Assembly: GCA_942491735.1 (NCBI GenBank)
Contig: CALOCN010000014.1
Coordinates: 124,001-188,000 of the forward strand
Source: CALOCN01 sp942491735
GTDB taxonomy: Bacteria > Eisenbacteria > RBG-16-71-46 > JABDJR01
DNA length: 64,000 bases
Reading direction: 5' to 3'
Every line of letters begins with the position of its first letter. The stretch's first letter is position 1. The position numbers and the translations under genes are program-made. The notes under the pieces were generated by a model. It was not told where the DNA came from. It saw nothing but the letters and a program-made list of their open reading frames with translations, and searched no databases. Below are positions 44,701 to 53,110 of the stretch, in pieces.

Positions 44701-45887
44701 TTGTTGTTGGTGGCATTTATGGAGAGCTTTGCCATATCCCCGCTCTGAACCAGATTGTCGGCTCTGGCTTAAGGGCAGCTGGAGCCTTGGCGACTGCCGT
44801 CCCCGGCATACAGCTGTATGGCGCAGTGGAAAAGCAGAGCACGGAACTGGCACAAGCCGTGGCTGCATCACTGTCTGTTTCACTGACCCTCGCGGAACGC
44901 AGTGAGCCTGTCTCATTCGACTACTACACACCACTCTCTGACCCAGGGATAAATGGCCGCCTTGCGACTGTGGACTGTGAAATCGACGCCGAGAGTGACG
45001 CTGCCCTTGTCTTTGGGATGTTAGAAGCGAAGCCAAGAGTCAGCGCCGATCGCATGGTGCTAGACCCTCAGCAGCCGCGTGACCTGACAGGACTTGATCT
45101 TTCCAGGTTGTCATTCAATCAGCTTGCAATATGCGCGAACGTCAATGAAACCCTTCAGATCGGTGGGCGAAAGAGCGTGCACGCTGCAGCCCGCCAGGTA
45201 CTCAAGCGGACGGGGGCGACGGTTGTTGTTACCAAGTGTGGTCCTCTTGGGTCAATAGTAACCACAACCAAGGGCCACAGCTTTGTTGGTCCATCGATCA
45301 CTAAGTCCGTCTCGCCTATCGGGACGGGAGATGTCTACGCTGCCGCATTTGCCTACGCTTGGGCCGCCGAGAAACTGTCTCCATTGAAGTCGGCTCGACT
45401 TGCTTCGCGAGCTGCTGCGTCTTGGGCGGTCTCAGAGTCAATGCCGCTAGATTTTGGAGAAGGGTCTCAGCTTCGCAATCTGAGGCTCGCCCCCTTTCTC
45501 AGAGAAAGGCCTCGTGTTTACCTTGCGGGGCCGTATTTCTCGCTGGGTCAGAAGTGGCTAATCGATCTTCTCCTGCATTCTTTGAGCGGATTGGGCGCTC
45601 GCGTGAACAGTCCGTTTCACGAGATTGGCCCAGGTGGCGACGAGGTTGCGCGGATGGATCTGCGACTTCTCGAGCATTCGGACTCGGTTCTTGCGGTACT
45701 AGATGACAGGGATCCTGGGACTCTCTTCGAAGTAGGGTGGGCAACTCGTAAAGGGATTCCCGTGGTTGGACTTGCTGCTGACAAGTTCGGCGAATGGCGG
45801 AAGATGATCACTGGCACTGGAACACAGATCTATGATGATCTCAGTACGGCGGCATACGCAGCAATTTGGAGAGGAGCGGGGTTGTGA
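44697..45887 (+). CDS. PfkB-family kinase fused to nucleoside 2-deoxyribosyltransferase
   Basis: 396 residues from the GTG at 44697, overlapping the previous stop by four bases. Residues 1-260 are a ribokinase/PfkB-like domain with the C-terminal signature SPIGTGDVYAAAFAYAWA near 205-222, including the catalytic Asp. From ~271 an NDT-like domain follows: RPRVYLAGPYFSLGQKWLID, LLEHSDSVLAVLDDRDPGT, LFEVGWATRKGIPVVGL. NDT enzymes exchange or hydrolyse the base of deoxynucleosides, and PfkB members phosphorylate sugars or nucleosides. The fusion suggests sequential handling of a (deoxy)nucleoside, possibly supplying or recycling a base for the QueC-like enzyme. Confidence 0.85.
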   Translation: MIVVGGIYGELCHIPALNQIVGSGLRAAGALATAVPGIQLYGAVEKQSTELAQAVAASLSVSLTLAERSEPVSFDYYTPLSDPGINGRLATVDCEIDAESDAALVFGMLEAKPRVSADRMVLDPQQPRDLTGLDLSRLSFNQLAICANVNETLQIGGRKSVHAAARQVLKRTGATVVVTKCGPLGSIVTTTKGHSFVGPSITKSVSPIGTGDVYAAAFAYAWAAEKLSPLKSARLASRAAASWAVSESMPLDFGEGSQLRNLRLAPFLRERPRVYLAGPYFSLGQKWLIDLLLHSLSGLGARVNSPFHEIGPGGDEVARMDLRLLEHSDSVLAVLDDRDPGTLFEVGWATRKGIPVVGLAADKFGEWRKMITGTGTQIYDDLSTAAYAAIWRGAGL

Positions 45888-46477
45888 AGACTGTCCTTCT
45901 GTTCTCTGGCGGAATCGACTCGACTTGCATTGCCGCTCATATGAAGCCGTGGAGGCTCTTGCACATTAACTATGGGCAGAGGAGTGCGGCTGGAGAACAG
46001 CGAGCGGCAAGTGCGGTCGGCGAGCAACTTGATGCTACTTTGAGCACGTTGGAGGTTGACTGCTCGGCCATTGGGTACGGTGATCTCTCAAGGAGAGCGC
46101 CACTCTCTCTCAGTCCTTCGCCTGAGTGGTGGCCGTTTAGAAACCAGTTGCTAGTTTCACTAGCCGCGGCGTGGGCCGTGGCGAACGGTGGGGACGCCGT
46201 CGTCCTCGGCTGCGTGAAAACAGATGGCTTTCATGTGGACGGTACACCTGCGTTCGTAGAGCATTTGGATGCATTGGTGCGGCTCCAAGAGGGCCGTGTG
46301 CGCGTGCTTGCCCCTGGCATTCAGTACACCACTGTTGAGCTAGTGCGTTTGTCGGGAGTTACCGAGAGCCTGCTTGGCTGGACTCACTCCTGCCACTGTG
46401 CTGCATTCGGATGCGGATGCTGTCGAGGTTGCAACAAACGTGCGGAAGTATTTGGAGAGTTGAATTGGACGCATTAG
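45884..46477 (+). CDS. QueC-like PP-loop ATPase
   Basis: 197 residues from the GTG at 45884 (GTGA overlap with the previous gene, GAGGAG upstream). The PP-loop VLLFSGGIDSTCIA is intact, as are the GQRSAAGEQRAA helix, the WWPFRNQLLVSLAA segment and a C-terminal zinc cluster (SCHCAAFGCGCCRGCNKR). QueC makes 7-cyano-7-deazaguanine from the carboxylate by ATP-dependent ligation. Defence homologues (Cap9, QatC) are reported to use related chemistry to attach a deazaguanine to a protein N-terminus. No queD, queE or folE is nearby, arguing for a specialised rather than biosynthetic role. Confidence 0.88.
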   Translation: MKTVLLFSGGIDSTCIAAHMKPWRLLHINYGQRSAAGEQRAASAVGEQLDATLSTLEVDCSAIGYGDLSRRAPLSLSPSPEWWPFRNQLLVSLAAAWAVANGGDAVVLGCVKTDGFHVDGTPAFVEHLDALVRLQEGRVRVLAPGIQYTTVELVRLSGVTESLLGWTHSCHCAAFGCGCCRGCNKRAEVFGELNWTH

Positions 46478-47352
46478 GAAGCGATCTTACGGTTCGGTTT
46501 AGTGACAAGGCCATCACAGTCAGCACGGATGAAGGTAGTACTGCGATTCTTGGGGGTGGTGAAGGGATTCGTAGAATGCTCATTGCTTCCCTCCCTCCTG
46601 ATGCGGACTGGCGCAGGGGGGTGCCCACGGCTGTGATGCTTGGGGCTATCGCTGAGGCAAGAAACCTCAAGCCGGACCTGTCGGCGGAGCGAGTGCCTGC
46701 GTTGACCGAGGCGACAAGCGGGGATTGTAGCGAAAAGGTTTCATTGGGTGAAAAGACGATCGCCCTAGCATCCCCTCTTGATGAAGTTCTCGCGCGCCGC
46801 GTTTCAGGGGTGGCGATGGGTGGTCTGACGATCGAAGAGTTGGGAACAGTCCTTGTGGCCGCATCCCGGGTTCGGGTCGTCGGTGATGTGCATGGCGGCG
46901 TTCAAGAGTCATTTCGACAGAACCCGTCCGCGGGGGCGCGCCACCCGTGTTCGTTGATTGTCTTGGCGTGGTCAGTGAGTGGGATTGCCCGTGGGCTCTG
47001 GAGGTTTGATCCATTCGATTGCAGTCTATCGCGTCAGTGCATCTCCCAGACGGGGCTGGCGACAATAAGGCAGCGGGCGTTGGAGGCGGTTTCTGGCTGC
47101 GCAGAAGCTGGTGCGATTCTGTTTGTGGTCTCCAACTTCGAACGCACACTCTCGAGGTACCCCGCAGGGTCTACTCTTGTTTGGAGGGAGTCAGGGTGCC
47201 TGGCAATGTTGACTCAGTTGGTTGCAACAGGGCTTGGCCTCCAGTCCCGAATGGGAGGGATTGCGGGCCTGCTAACCGGTGTACTCGACTCGACAAACAT
47301 CGACACCATGTTCTTGGTTGTTGGAAGATCGAGAGACAACCAATCAGACTAG
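46465..47352 (+). CDS. SagB-type nitroreductase-like oxidoreductase
   Basis: 295 residues from the TTG at 46465 (GGAG upstream, 13-base overlap with the QueC-like gene); an ATG at 46411 is the alternative. Residues ~85-290 follow the SagB/ThcOx nitroreductase pattern: LDEVLARRVSG, LTIEELGTVLVAAS, QNPSAGARHPCSLIVLAWSV, ARGLWRFDPFD, then WRESGCLAMLTQLVATGLGL and GGIAGLL. The N-terminal ~80 residues are unassigned. SagB-like enzymes are FMN-dependent dehydrogenases acting on peptides or small molecules. Here it may oxidise or reduce a conjugated product. It is the last gene of the operon. Confidence 0.75.
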   Translation: MDALGSDLTVRFSDKAITVSTDEGSTAILGGGEGIRRMLIASLPPDADWRRGVPTAVMLGAIAEARNLKPDLSAERVPALTEATSGDCSEKVSLGEKTIALASPLDEVLARRVSGVAMGGLTIEELGTVLVAASRVRVVGDVHGGVQESFRQNPSAGARHPCSLIVLAWSVSGIARGLWRFDPFDCSLSRQCISQTGLATIRQRALEAVSGCAEAGAILFVVSNFERTLSRYPAGSTLVWRESGCLAMLTQLVATGLGLQSRMGGIAGLLTGVLDSTNIDTMFLVVGRSRDNQSD

Positions 47353-47575
47353 TCAGCCAGGTAGGGACTACTGTTTCGTTCACACTCGGGCGAGATACGA
47401 GACCAGAGCTGAAATAGGTGTGCCGGTCAAACTCGTGCGGGAACTCAAGATACCCTCACATTGAACTTGAGGGGCCACTCTGTATTACCCCCGAGCAATC
47501 GTAGTGACTGGCGATAGCTCTTGGGGCGGCGGATTGGACTGGCCCGTCCTAATGATCCGTGACAGTTCATTCCTC

Positions 47576-48085
47576 TCAGAAACGATTGAGGAGCCAGGCC
47601 TCCCTAGCCCCCGGACCCTCAATCACCGGCAACCGTCCCGCCAGCCCCGGAATCCGCACCCGGACGTCCGGCCCCAGCAGCCAGTCCAGGATCACCTCCC
47701 GGTTGGGGTAGTCCACCCGCAGTGACCGCAGGAACGCCCGCAGGATCTCCCGCTGGTCGTCCCGTGAAGCTCCCGAGAAGCAGTCGGCCAGCGCCTCCAG
47801 GTCGGCGAACTCCGGGACTTCCGCCTCCACGTCCTGCAGGCTCCGTAGCTCCCCGTCCAATCGGATGGTCTCCCGGTCCAGGGCTTCGAGTCGCTTCTTC
47901 ACCTCCTTGAGGGGGAGGACATCCTCCTCGATAGCAGCGATTAGCTTGGCCTTCCGGCCCTTCACTTGGGCGCGCTGTTCCACAATGCTCGCCCGTTGGG
48001 CGGCGGCGGTGCCGTTGGTCACATGCTCTACCAGGAGTTGGTGGCCGGCTCGGAGGGCCTCCCGGTCGGCCAGATGCTTCTGGGC
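47576..48085 (-). pseudogene. C-terminal part of a serine recombinase, separated by IS21
   Basis: The frame reads AQKHLADREALRAGHQLLVEH, a coiled coil (KGRKAKLIAAIEEDVLPLKEV, LDRETIRLDGELRSLQDVE), and FSGASRDDQREILRAFLRSL before the stop at 47576. That is the normal C-terminal region of large serine recombinases. It joins in frame to the N-terminal part ending at 50848 after removal of IS21 and one 7-base target duplicate. Confidence 0.85.
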
Positions 48086-48295
48086 TGATTATTCCGACGA
48101 TTCCGGACACCGATTCCGACGGAAGCCGGACACCGTTCCGGTGAAGCCGGACGGTCTGATCGGAGCGTAGCGACGCGAGTGGTTTGTTCTCTTTGGTTTG
48201 TCGTCTCGATTTCCAGTTCGCCTGGATCGTAGCGCCATCCGGGACGGATGGCAGCCCGGATTCCGGGTCTTCAGTCTCTTCCTCCGTCCGGCTGC

Positions 48296-49063
48296 CTATT
48301 TCTTCCTCCCTTTCTTGCCCGCCCCCGGGTTCTCGGGCGGTTCGGTGTGTCTCATGGACTTACCCGTGAGTGGGATGCGGTGAGCGCGGTGCAGGAGACG
48401 GTCGCAGATCGCATCGGCCAAGGTGGGTTCTCCCACGGCTTCGTGCCATGCGGTGACCGGGAGTTGGGTGGCGACCAGGGTGGACCCCCGTTCGTAACGG
48501 TCCTCCATGACCTCCAGCAGATCCCGTCGCTCGGAGTCCTTCAGGGGTGCGATGAGCCAGTCGTCGATGGCCAGGAGATCGGTCTTGGCGATCCGGGCCA
48601 GAAGCCGAGAGTACGAACCATCTCCCCGGGCCACTGCAAGGTCGTGCAGAAGCCGGGGGGCCCGGACGTAGATGGCGGTGAACCCCCGTCGACACGCACG
48701 CTCGGTGAAGGCGCAAGCCAGGAAGCTCTTGCCCGTTCCGGTTGGCCCGGTGAGCACCAGATTCTGATGTTCCTGGATCCAGGAACATCCACCCAGAGCG
48801 AGCACGACCTGGCGGTCGAGTCCCCGTGGGGTCTTGAAGTCCACGTCTTCGAGGGACGCCGTGTAGCGGAGCTTGGCCACACGGAGCCTGCGGGTGAGCT
48901 TGCGTTGTTCCCGCGCTGTCCACTCCGCGTCAACGAGTAGGCCGAGCCGGTCGTCAAAGCTGAGTTCGGCGTACTGGCTGGACCGCTGTTGTTCCTGAAG
49001 TGCATCGGCCATGGCGGTCATCTTCATGGCCTGCAGGGTGTCGAGGGTGGGTTGGTTCAGCAT
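48296..49063 (-). CDS. istB: IS21 IstB helper ATPase
   Basis: 255 residues from the ATG at 49063, which overlaps the istA stop. AAA+ helper with Walker A in LVLTGPTGTGKSFLACAF, Walker B in LLAIDDWLIAPL and the arginine-rich C-terminus (ADAICDRLLHRAHRIPLTGK). IstB regulates target choice and stimulates IstA. A basic Gly/Lys tail (GAGKKGRKK) closes it. Confidence 0.95.
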   Translation of the reverse strand: MLNQPTLDTLQAMKMTAMADALQEQQRSSQYAELSFDDRLGLLVDAEWTAREQRKLTRRLRVAKLRYTASLEDVDFKTPRGLDRQVVLALGGCSWIQEHQNLVLTGPTGTGKSFLACAFTERACRRGFTAIYVRAPRLLHDLAVARGDGSYSRLLARIAKTDLLAIDDWLIAPLKDSERRDLLEVMEDRYERGSTLVATQLPVTAWHEAVGEPTLADAICDRLLHRAHRIPLTGKSMRHTEPPENPGAGKKGRKK

Positions 49064-50622
49064 GGGGTCTCCTGGGTGGCGTAGTAGGCCGCGCCACGGA
49101 TATTGGTGTGACGGGGAGCGGGTGGCGGGGGCGTCACCTCTCCGTCCAGGGCCAGGTGGTCTGCGCCGCTGGCAAGGATGTTCTTGACGGTGTGATAGCG
49201 GTAGGAGCGGAGGTGGAGGGCCCGGACCGAGGCGGCTTCCAAGCGATCCGCGCCATGGGCCTTGCCCAGTCGCATGATCCCGAGACAGGAGCGGAAGCCC
49301 TGTTCCGGGTGGCGCCGGGCCTCGAGGATCTCCCTCACCAGTTCCCCGGTGGCGGGTCCGGTGGCTTGGGCCCAGTGGATGAGTCGCGAGGGGGACCACT
49401 CCAGGTGCGCCCGGTGCGAGGCCGGCATGTGTTCGGGCTGCGTCGCGTACTGGTGCCGTCCCCGAAGGCGTCGATGGGAAGCGAGTCGCTTGTCCTGGAA
49501 GAACACCTCCAGCGTGGTGGCGGTGAGACGGGCTTCCACCTGTTCGCGGATCAGCGCATAGGGAACGCTGTAGTAGTTTGTCTCGACCTCGACGTGGTAG
49601 TCGATGTTGACCCGCGGCCGGGACCACACGCCCAACTCGTAGCGGCTGGCCGGAAGGGGGGTCAGGGCTGGACGGTCCAACTGCTCGAACAGCTCTCGAC
49701 GGCTCACTCCCAGCTTCTGCAGGGGGCGGTCGTTGAGTTGCGGGAGCAACTCCCAGATGGCCTCGTTGAGTTCGGCCAGGCTGAAGAAGATCCGGTTGCG
49801 CAACGCGGCCAGGATCCAGCGTTGCACCAGAAGGACCGAGAGTTCCGCCTTCGGCTTGTCTTTTGGCTTCCTCACCCTCGCCGGGATGACCACCGCCCCA
49901 TAGTGCGACGCCATGTCCTCGTAGGTCCGGTTGATCCCCGGTTCGTAGCGACAAGGCCGGGTTACCCCGCTCATGAGATTGTCCGGAACCAGGATCGCGC
50001 TACACCCGCCAAAGAAGGTGAACATGCGTTGGTGGGAGCCGATCCAGCAGGACAGGTCCTGGCTGAGCGTGGCCTCGGCATACGTGTACCCGCTGGCCCC
50101 CAGGGCGCCCACGAACAGTTCGACTGCCGTCACCTCACCCGTCTTGGGGTCCACGATCTCCGGTCGCATCCCCGAGTAGTCCACGAAGGTCTTCTCACCC
50201 GCTCGGTGGATCTGCCGCATCGAGGGGTGCAGTGTCCTGGAGAACCGCTGCAACAGCTCACAGAACCGGCTGTACTCGTACCCGCCAGGATGAGTCGCTC
50301 GATACTCCTGCCAGAGCAGGAACCGGGTCACCCCTTTGCGGCGCAGTTCCCGGTGCAGAAGGGACCACTCTGGTTGGGGACGCGGTTCCGCCGCCGGGGA
50401 GTCCGTTGAGTCCTGGTACAGCAGCTGCTCCAGGGCGGCTTCCCCAAGGTCCCCCGGCAACGGCCACTGGAGGCCTGCTCTCTGGGCTCGCGACAGGGTG
50501 TCCCCTACGGTGGATCGTCCCAACCCCAGGCTCTTGGCGATCTGACGGAGGCTGAGCCCACCGCCCCATCGCAACCGCAACACCTCTCGTATCTTACGCA
50601 TGGATGACCTCTTGGCCGGCAC
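49057..50622 (-). CDS. istA: IS21 IstA transposase
   Basis: 521 residues from a GTG at 50622 (AAGGGGGG upstream); an ATG seven codons later is possible. HTH (LSLRQIAKSLGLGRSTVGDTL), then the integrase core: EKTFVDYSGMRPEIVD gives the first Asp, AILVPDNLMSGV the second and YGAVVIPAR the following block. A mu-transposase C-terminal domain (NIDYHVEVETNYYSVPYAL) follows. Intact. Confidence 0.95.
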   Translation of the reverse strand: MPAKRSSMRKIREVLRLRWGGGLSLRQIAKSLGLGRSTVGDTLSRAQRAGLQWPLPGDLGEAALEQLLYQDSTDSPAAEPRPQPEWSLLHRELRRKGVTRFLLWQEYRATHPGGYEYSRFCELLQRFSRTLHPSMRQIHRAGEKTFVDYSGMRPEIVDPKTGEVTAVELFVGALGASGYTYAEATLSQDLSCWIGSHQRMFTFFGGCSAILVPDNLMSGVTRPCRYEPGINRTYEDMASHYGAVVIPARVRKPKDKPKAELSVLLVQRWILAALRNRIFFSLAELNEAIWELLPQLNDRPLQKLGVSRRELFEQLDRPALTPLPASRYELGVWSRPRVNIDYHVEVETNYYSVPYALIREQVEARLTATTLEVFFQDKRLASHRRLRGRHQYATQPEHMPASHRAHLEWSPSRLIHWAQATGPATGELVREILEARRHPEQGFRSCLGIMRLGKAHGADRLEAASVRALHLRSYRYHTVKNILASGADHLALDGEVTPPPPAPRHTNIRGAAYYATQETPC

Positions 50623-50699
50623 GTTGCACCCCCCTTCAGGTTAGGTAAGGCTGCAGCGTACCTGGGTTATCCCGCGTCGCTCGCTCTCCGACTCACCCC

Positions 50700-50847
50700 C
50701 CCCCAAGAAGGGGTGTCCGGCTTCCCCGGAATACCGTCCGGGTTCAGTCGGAAGGGTGTCCGGCTTCCCCGGAATACTGTCCGGAATCAATCGGAAGGGT
50801 GTCCGGCTTCGTTCGGAATCACTGTCCGGCTTCCCCCGGAATAATCA
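50700..50847 (-). repeat. IS21 right-end repeats
   Basis: Four or five copies of GTGTCCGGCTTCCCCGGAATA-like units (about 40 base spacing) with small variations occupy the right terminus. A shorter set lies at the left terminus. A solo set recurs at 63210-63256. They are the presumed transposase-binding sites. Confidence 0.7.
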
Positions 50848-51793
50848 TCTGGGCCGCATCTCGTACGACTGTCTCCAGTGCCCACCCCGTGATGGACCCG
50901 CACTTGCGGCACCCGTACTGCATGTGGGGACCGTTCTGGTTCTGGCCTTTGTTGATCGCCACGGCTGCGGTGCGGCAAGCATCACACTTGAGGAGAGAGG
51001 AGAGTAGGTGGCGGAGTTCGGTGGGTGGCTTCCGGCGGTCGATGTCGAGTTGGATGGCCTTCCACTCCTCCTCTGTGACGATGGGCTCCCACTCAGCTTG
51101 GATGAGATGGCCTGCGGAGTTGCGGGTCATGCCCATGTACGCGGCGTTCCGGCGCATGCGTCGTACGGTGTCGCGCTGGATATCGATGCCCTCTGAGATG
51201 AGCTGGGTGGCCACAGAGTTGAATCCGCGGGGGTCGAGGAAGATGCGACGGACGATGTCCCTCTTCTCTGGGTCGGGCTCGAGTCCTTTGTCGCCGTAGC
51301 GGTATCCCCAGGGCGGGTTCCCTCCCAGCCACCGGCCTCGGTCCTTGGCCTCCCGACGACCGCGCATGGTTCGCCGCCTCAGGCGAGTGCGTTCGCCCTT
51401 CGAGAGGACGCTGCGGAGGTCCCAATCGAACTCGGCCTCGGAGTCGGTGAAGTCGTAGTCCCGGTCAGGCGTGACGAGCATGACCCCGGCGGAACCCAGG
51501 ATGCGGCTGATCTTGGAGAAGTCGCCTAGATCCTCGGCGCGACAGAGGCGGGTGGTCTCGATGACCGCGATCACGTCGATCTTGGCATCCGTCGCGTCGC
51601 GCAGGAGGCGTTGGAAGACGGGGCGCGCTTCAATTGTGGCCCCCGATACCCCGGTCCCCTCGTCGTACCACTCTGGGGTCCAGCGACGGCGCTGGCACAG
51701 TTCGGTGAGGACGCGGCGCTGAACGGCGAGGCTCAGGGATTGTTCTTCGCCCCGGTCCTTGGATTGCCGGAGGTAGCAGGCTGCTCTAGCCAT
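50848..51793 (-). pseudogene. Large serine recombinase, N-terminal part, interrupted by IS21
   Basis: Starts at the ATG at 51793 (MARAACYLRQSKDRGEEQSLS, with the catalytic Ser). The resolvase domain continues through EGTGVSGATIEARP and VIAVIETTRLCRAEDLG. A recombinase domain (GNPPWGYRYGDKGLEPDPEKR, NAAYMGMTRNSAGHLI) and a zinc ribbon (LKCDACRTAAV, YGCRKCGSITG) follow. The native frame runs on at 48085. Intact it would be about 484 residues, typical of phage or island integrases. It may have mobilised the adjacent phage-like module before IS21 disabled it. Confidence 0.88.
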
Positions 51794-51899
51794 GGGAACA
51801 CCGTTGAGGTGGTGATTGACACAACCGTTTGTTAAGCAACGAATTACAGGGCGGATCGGGTCCGCGGTCTTGTTGTTGCCTTGAGCGGGTGAAGAAATA

Positions 51900-52838
51900 A
51901 TGAGCATGCATCCTGGAAATAGCTTACACTTTGAGCCGATGAACAAGCAAGACTTCAGCACCACAACGCTTACTCCCGCTGAGGCCCTTTCCCTGGCCGA
52001 CGCCTACACGGATGCCTCTCCGTCCGGGATTCGCAACCGGAGCATTCTGGCGTTGTTCTGGCGGTACGGCCTGACCAGCCGCGAGATCATTGAATTGCGG
52101 GTCGAGGACTACGACGGGAGGGACTCGACACTGCGCGTGGGCGATCTCCGCAAGGGCACTCGCCGACGGCTCAAACTAGATCTGGAATCCGTCATGCGCC
52201 TGGAGCTGTGGCTGGCGGAACGACGCAAGCTGCGGCGCAAGTTCAAGGTCCTGACGGACGGCCCCATGTTCGGCACGATTGAGAGCAACAATTTCGGAAA
52301 GCCGTTGGGGCGTGGCTACGTCCTGTCCATCCCTCAGCGTGCCGCCGCGCGTGTCGGAATCGATCGATCGCGCATCTCGGCGGAGTGCTTCCGAGATGCC
52401 CTATGTGCTGAGCGTCTGAAAGCAGGCTTCAGCCGCATTGCGATAGCGGAACTACTCGGAGAGGCGCGTGCCAAGACATTTCTCAAGCCTCGATATGGCG
52501 AGTACCCCCTGGACGCGTTCGATGCCTCCAGCCTCGGCCGCCGTTGGCAAGCCAACTCGGATCGCATCACCTACGAACTGGGGGGGCGGATGACCGAGGT
52601 GGTGGAGGAGGGGGACCAGGAACAGCAGATCATCGACGTGTGGCAACCGAAGACCGCTTTCTCCAACGGGTCTGTGTCGAGCGAGAAGGCGAAGCACGAA
52701 CGGGTGGTTTCTTCCCCCGCCGAGTCGTCCACAAGCGAACTCCAGGCTTTGGAGTCTCGAGTCAAGTCACTGGAGTCGCAGATCGCCGAGTTGACGGCGC
52801 TGGTGAAGCGGTTGGTCAAGGACCCGGAGGGAGACTAG
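51900..52838 (+). CDS. Divergent tyrosine-recombinase-like protein with a C-terminal coiled coil
   Basis: 312 residues from the ATG at 51900; the ATG at 51939 is equally possible. The fold pattern of the catalytic domain is there: LFWRYGLTSREIIELRVEDY for the first Arg, LRVGDLRKGTRRRLKLD for the beta-hairpin Lys, and SAECFRDALCAERLKAGFS for box II. But the usual HxLRH is replaced by SAECFRD and the expected LGH by LGE. A possible Tyr remains in KPRYGEY. It may be an inactive or DNA-binding relative. The C-terminus is a coiled coil (LQALESRVKSLESQIAELTAL). Confidence 0.6.
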   Translation: MSMHPGNSLHFEPMNKQDFSTTTLTPAEALSLADAYTDASPSGIRNRSILALFWRYGLTSREIIELRVEDYDGRDSTLRVGDLRKGTRRRLKLDLESVMRLELWLAERRKLRRKFKVLTDGPMFGTIESNNFGKPLGRGYVLSIPQRAAARVGIDRSRISAECFRDALCAERLKAGFSRIAIAELLGEARAKTFLKPRYGEYPLDAFDASSLGRRWQANSDRITYELGGRMTEVVEEGDQEQQIIDVWQPKTAFSNGSVSSEKAKHERVVSSPAESSTSELQALESRVKSLESQIAELTALVKRLVKDPEGD

Positions 52839-52848
52839 AGGGGTCGAG

Positions 52849-53010
52849 ATGAATGGGTATGAGGGCAAGCTCCATTGCGACGAGGGTGAACGCATGCGTA
52901 CTGTGCTGACTCACTTCCAGAGCCGCGTGGTCGATCCCCCCGTCTCGCGTGCATTGCCTGGTTCTACCGAGCGTGGGCTAAGGACTTGGGGTGATGAAGA
53001 CGCGTCTTAG
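52849..53010 (+). CDS. Possible small protein (53 residues)
   Basis: The ATG at 52849, ten bases after the previous stop, follows GAGGGGTCGAG. It reads MNGYEGKLHCDEGERMRTVL and ends WGDEDAS. It overlaps the next small gene out of frame. No family; support is only position and ribosome site. Confidence 0.3.
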   Translation: MNGYEGKLHCDEGERMRTVLTHFQSRVVDPPVSRALPGSTERGLRTWGDEDAS

Positions 53011-53110
53011 GGGCTTGGCCACCGAGATTCCACCAGAGGAAGCAGCGCGGTTCGCCGCGGCGGTGTTGGAATTGATCGACCGGTTGGTCCTGGGGCGTGA
53101 ACGGTTGTGA
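52994..53110 (+). CDS. Small protein (38 residues) coupled to the DnaB-like gene
   Basis: The ATG at 52994 encodes MKTRLRGLATEIPPEEAARF followed by a hydrophobic/acidic helix ending GRERL. Its stop overlaps the GTG start of the helicase gene (GTGA), the usual sign of translational coupling in phage operons. Function unknown. Confidence 0.5.
   Translation: MKTRLRGLATEIPPEEAARFAAAVLELIDRLVLGRERL

Larger units (their letters stand above)
48086..50847 (-). mobile_element. IS21 family element inserted in a serine recombinase gene
   Basis: 2762 bp, starting TGATTATTCC and ending GGAATAATCA. The flanks carry the exact 7-base repeat TCTGGGC (48079-48085 and 50848-50854). Both ends contain several TGTCCGGAAT/CCGGACAC-type repeats (left 48095-48150, right 50700-50840), as expected for IstA binding. 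It carries istA and istB, overlapping, on the reverse strand. Confidence 0.94.

Noticed and set aside
43251..47352. Calling the QueC/OGG operon a type IV CBASS or Qat system
   Set aside because: No CD-NTase, TGT-like Cap10, QatA ATPase or TatD-like QatD is present between the IS3 and IS21 insertions; only the QueC and OGG members are shared.
50650..50850. Tandem GTGTCCGGCTTCCCCGGAATA units as a CRISPR-like array
   Set aside because: Units are degenerate, spacing is irregular, no cas genes are near, and they coincide with the IS21 terminus.
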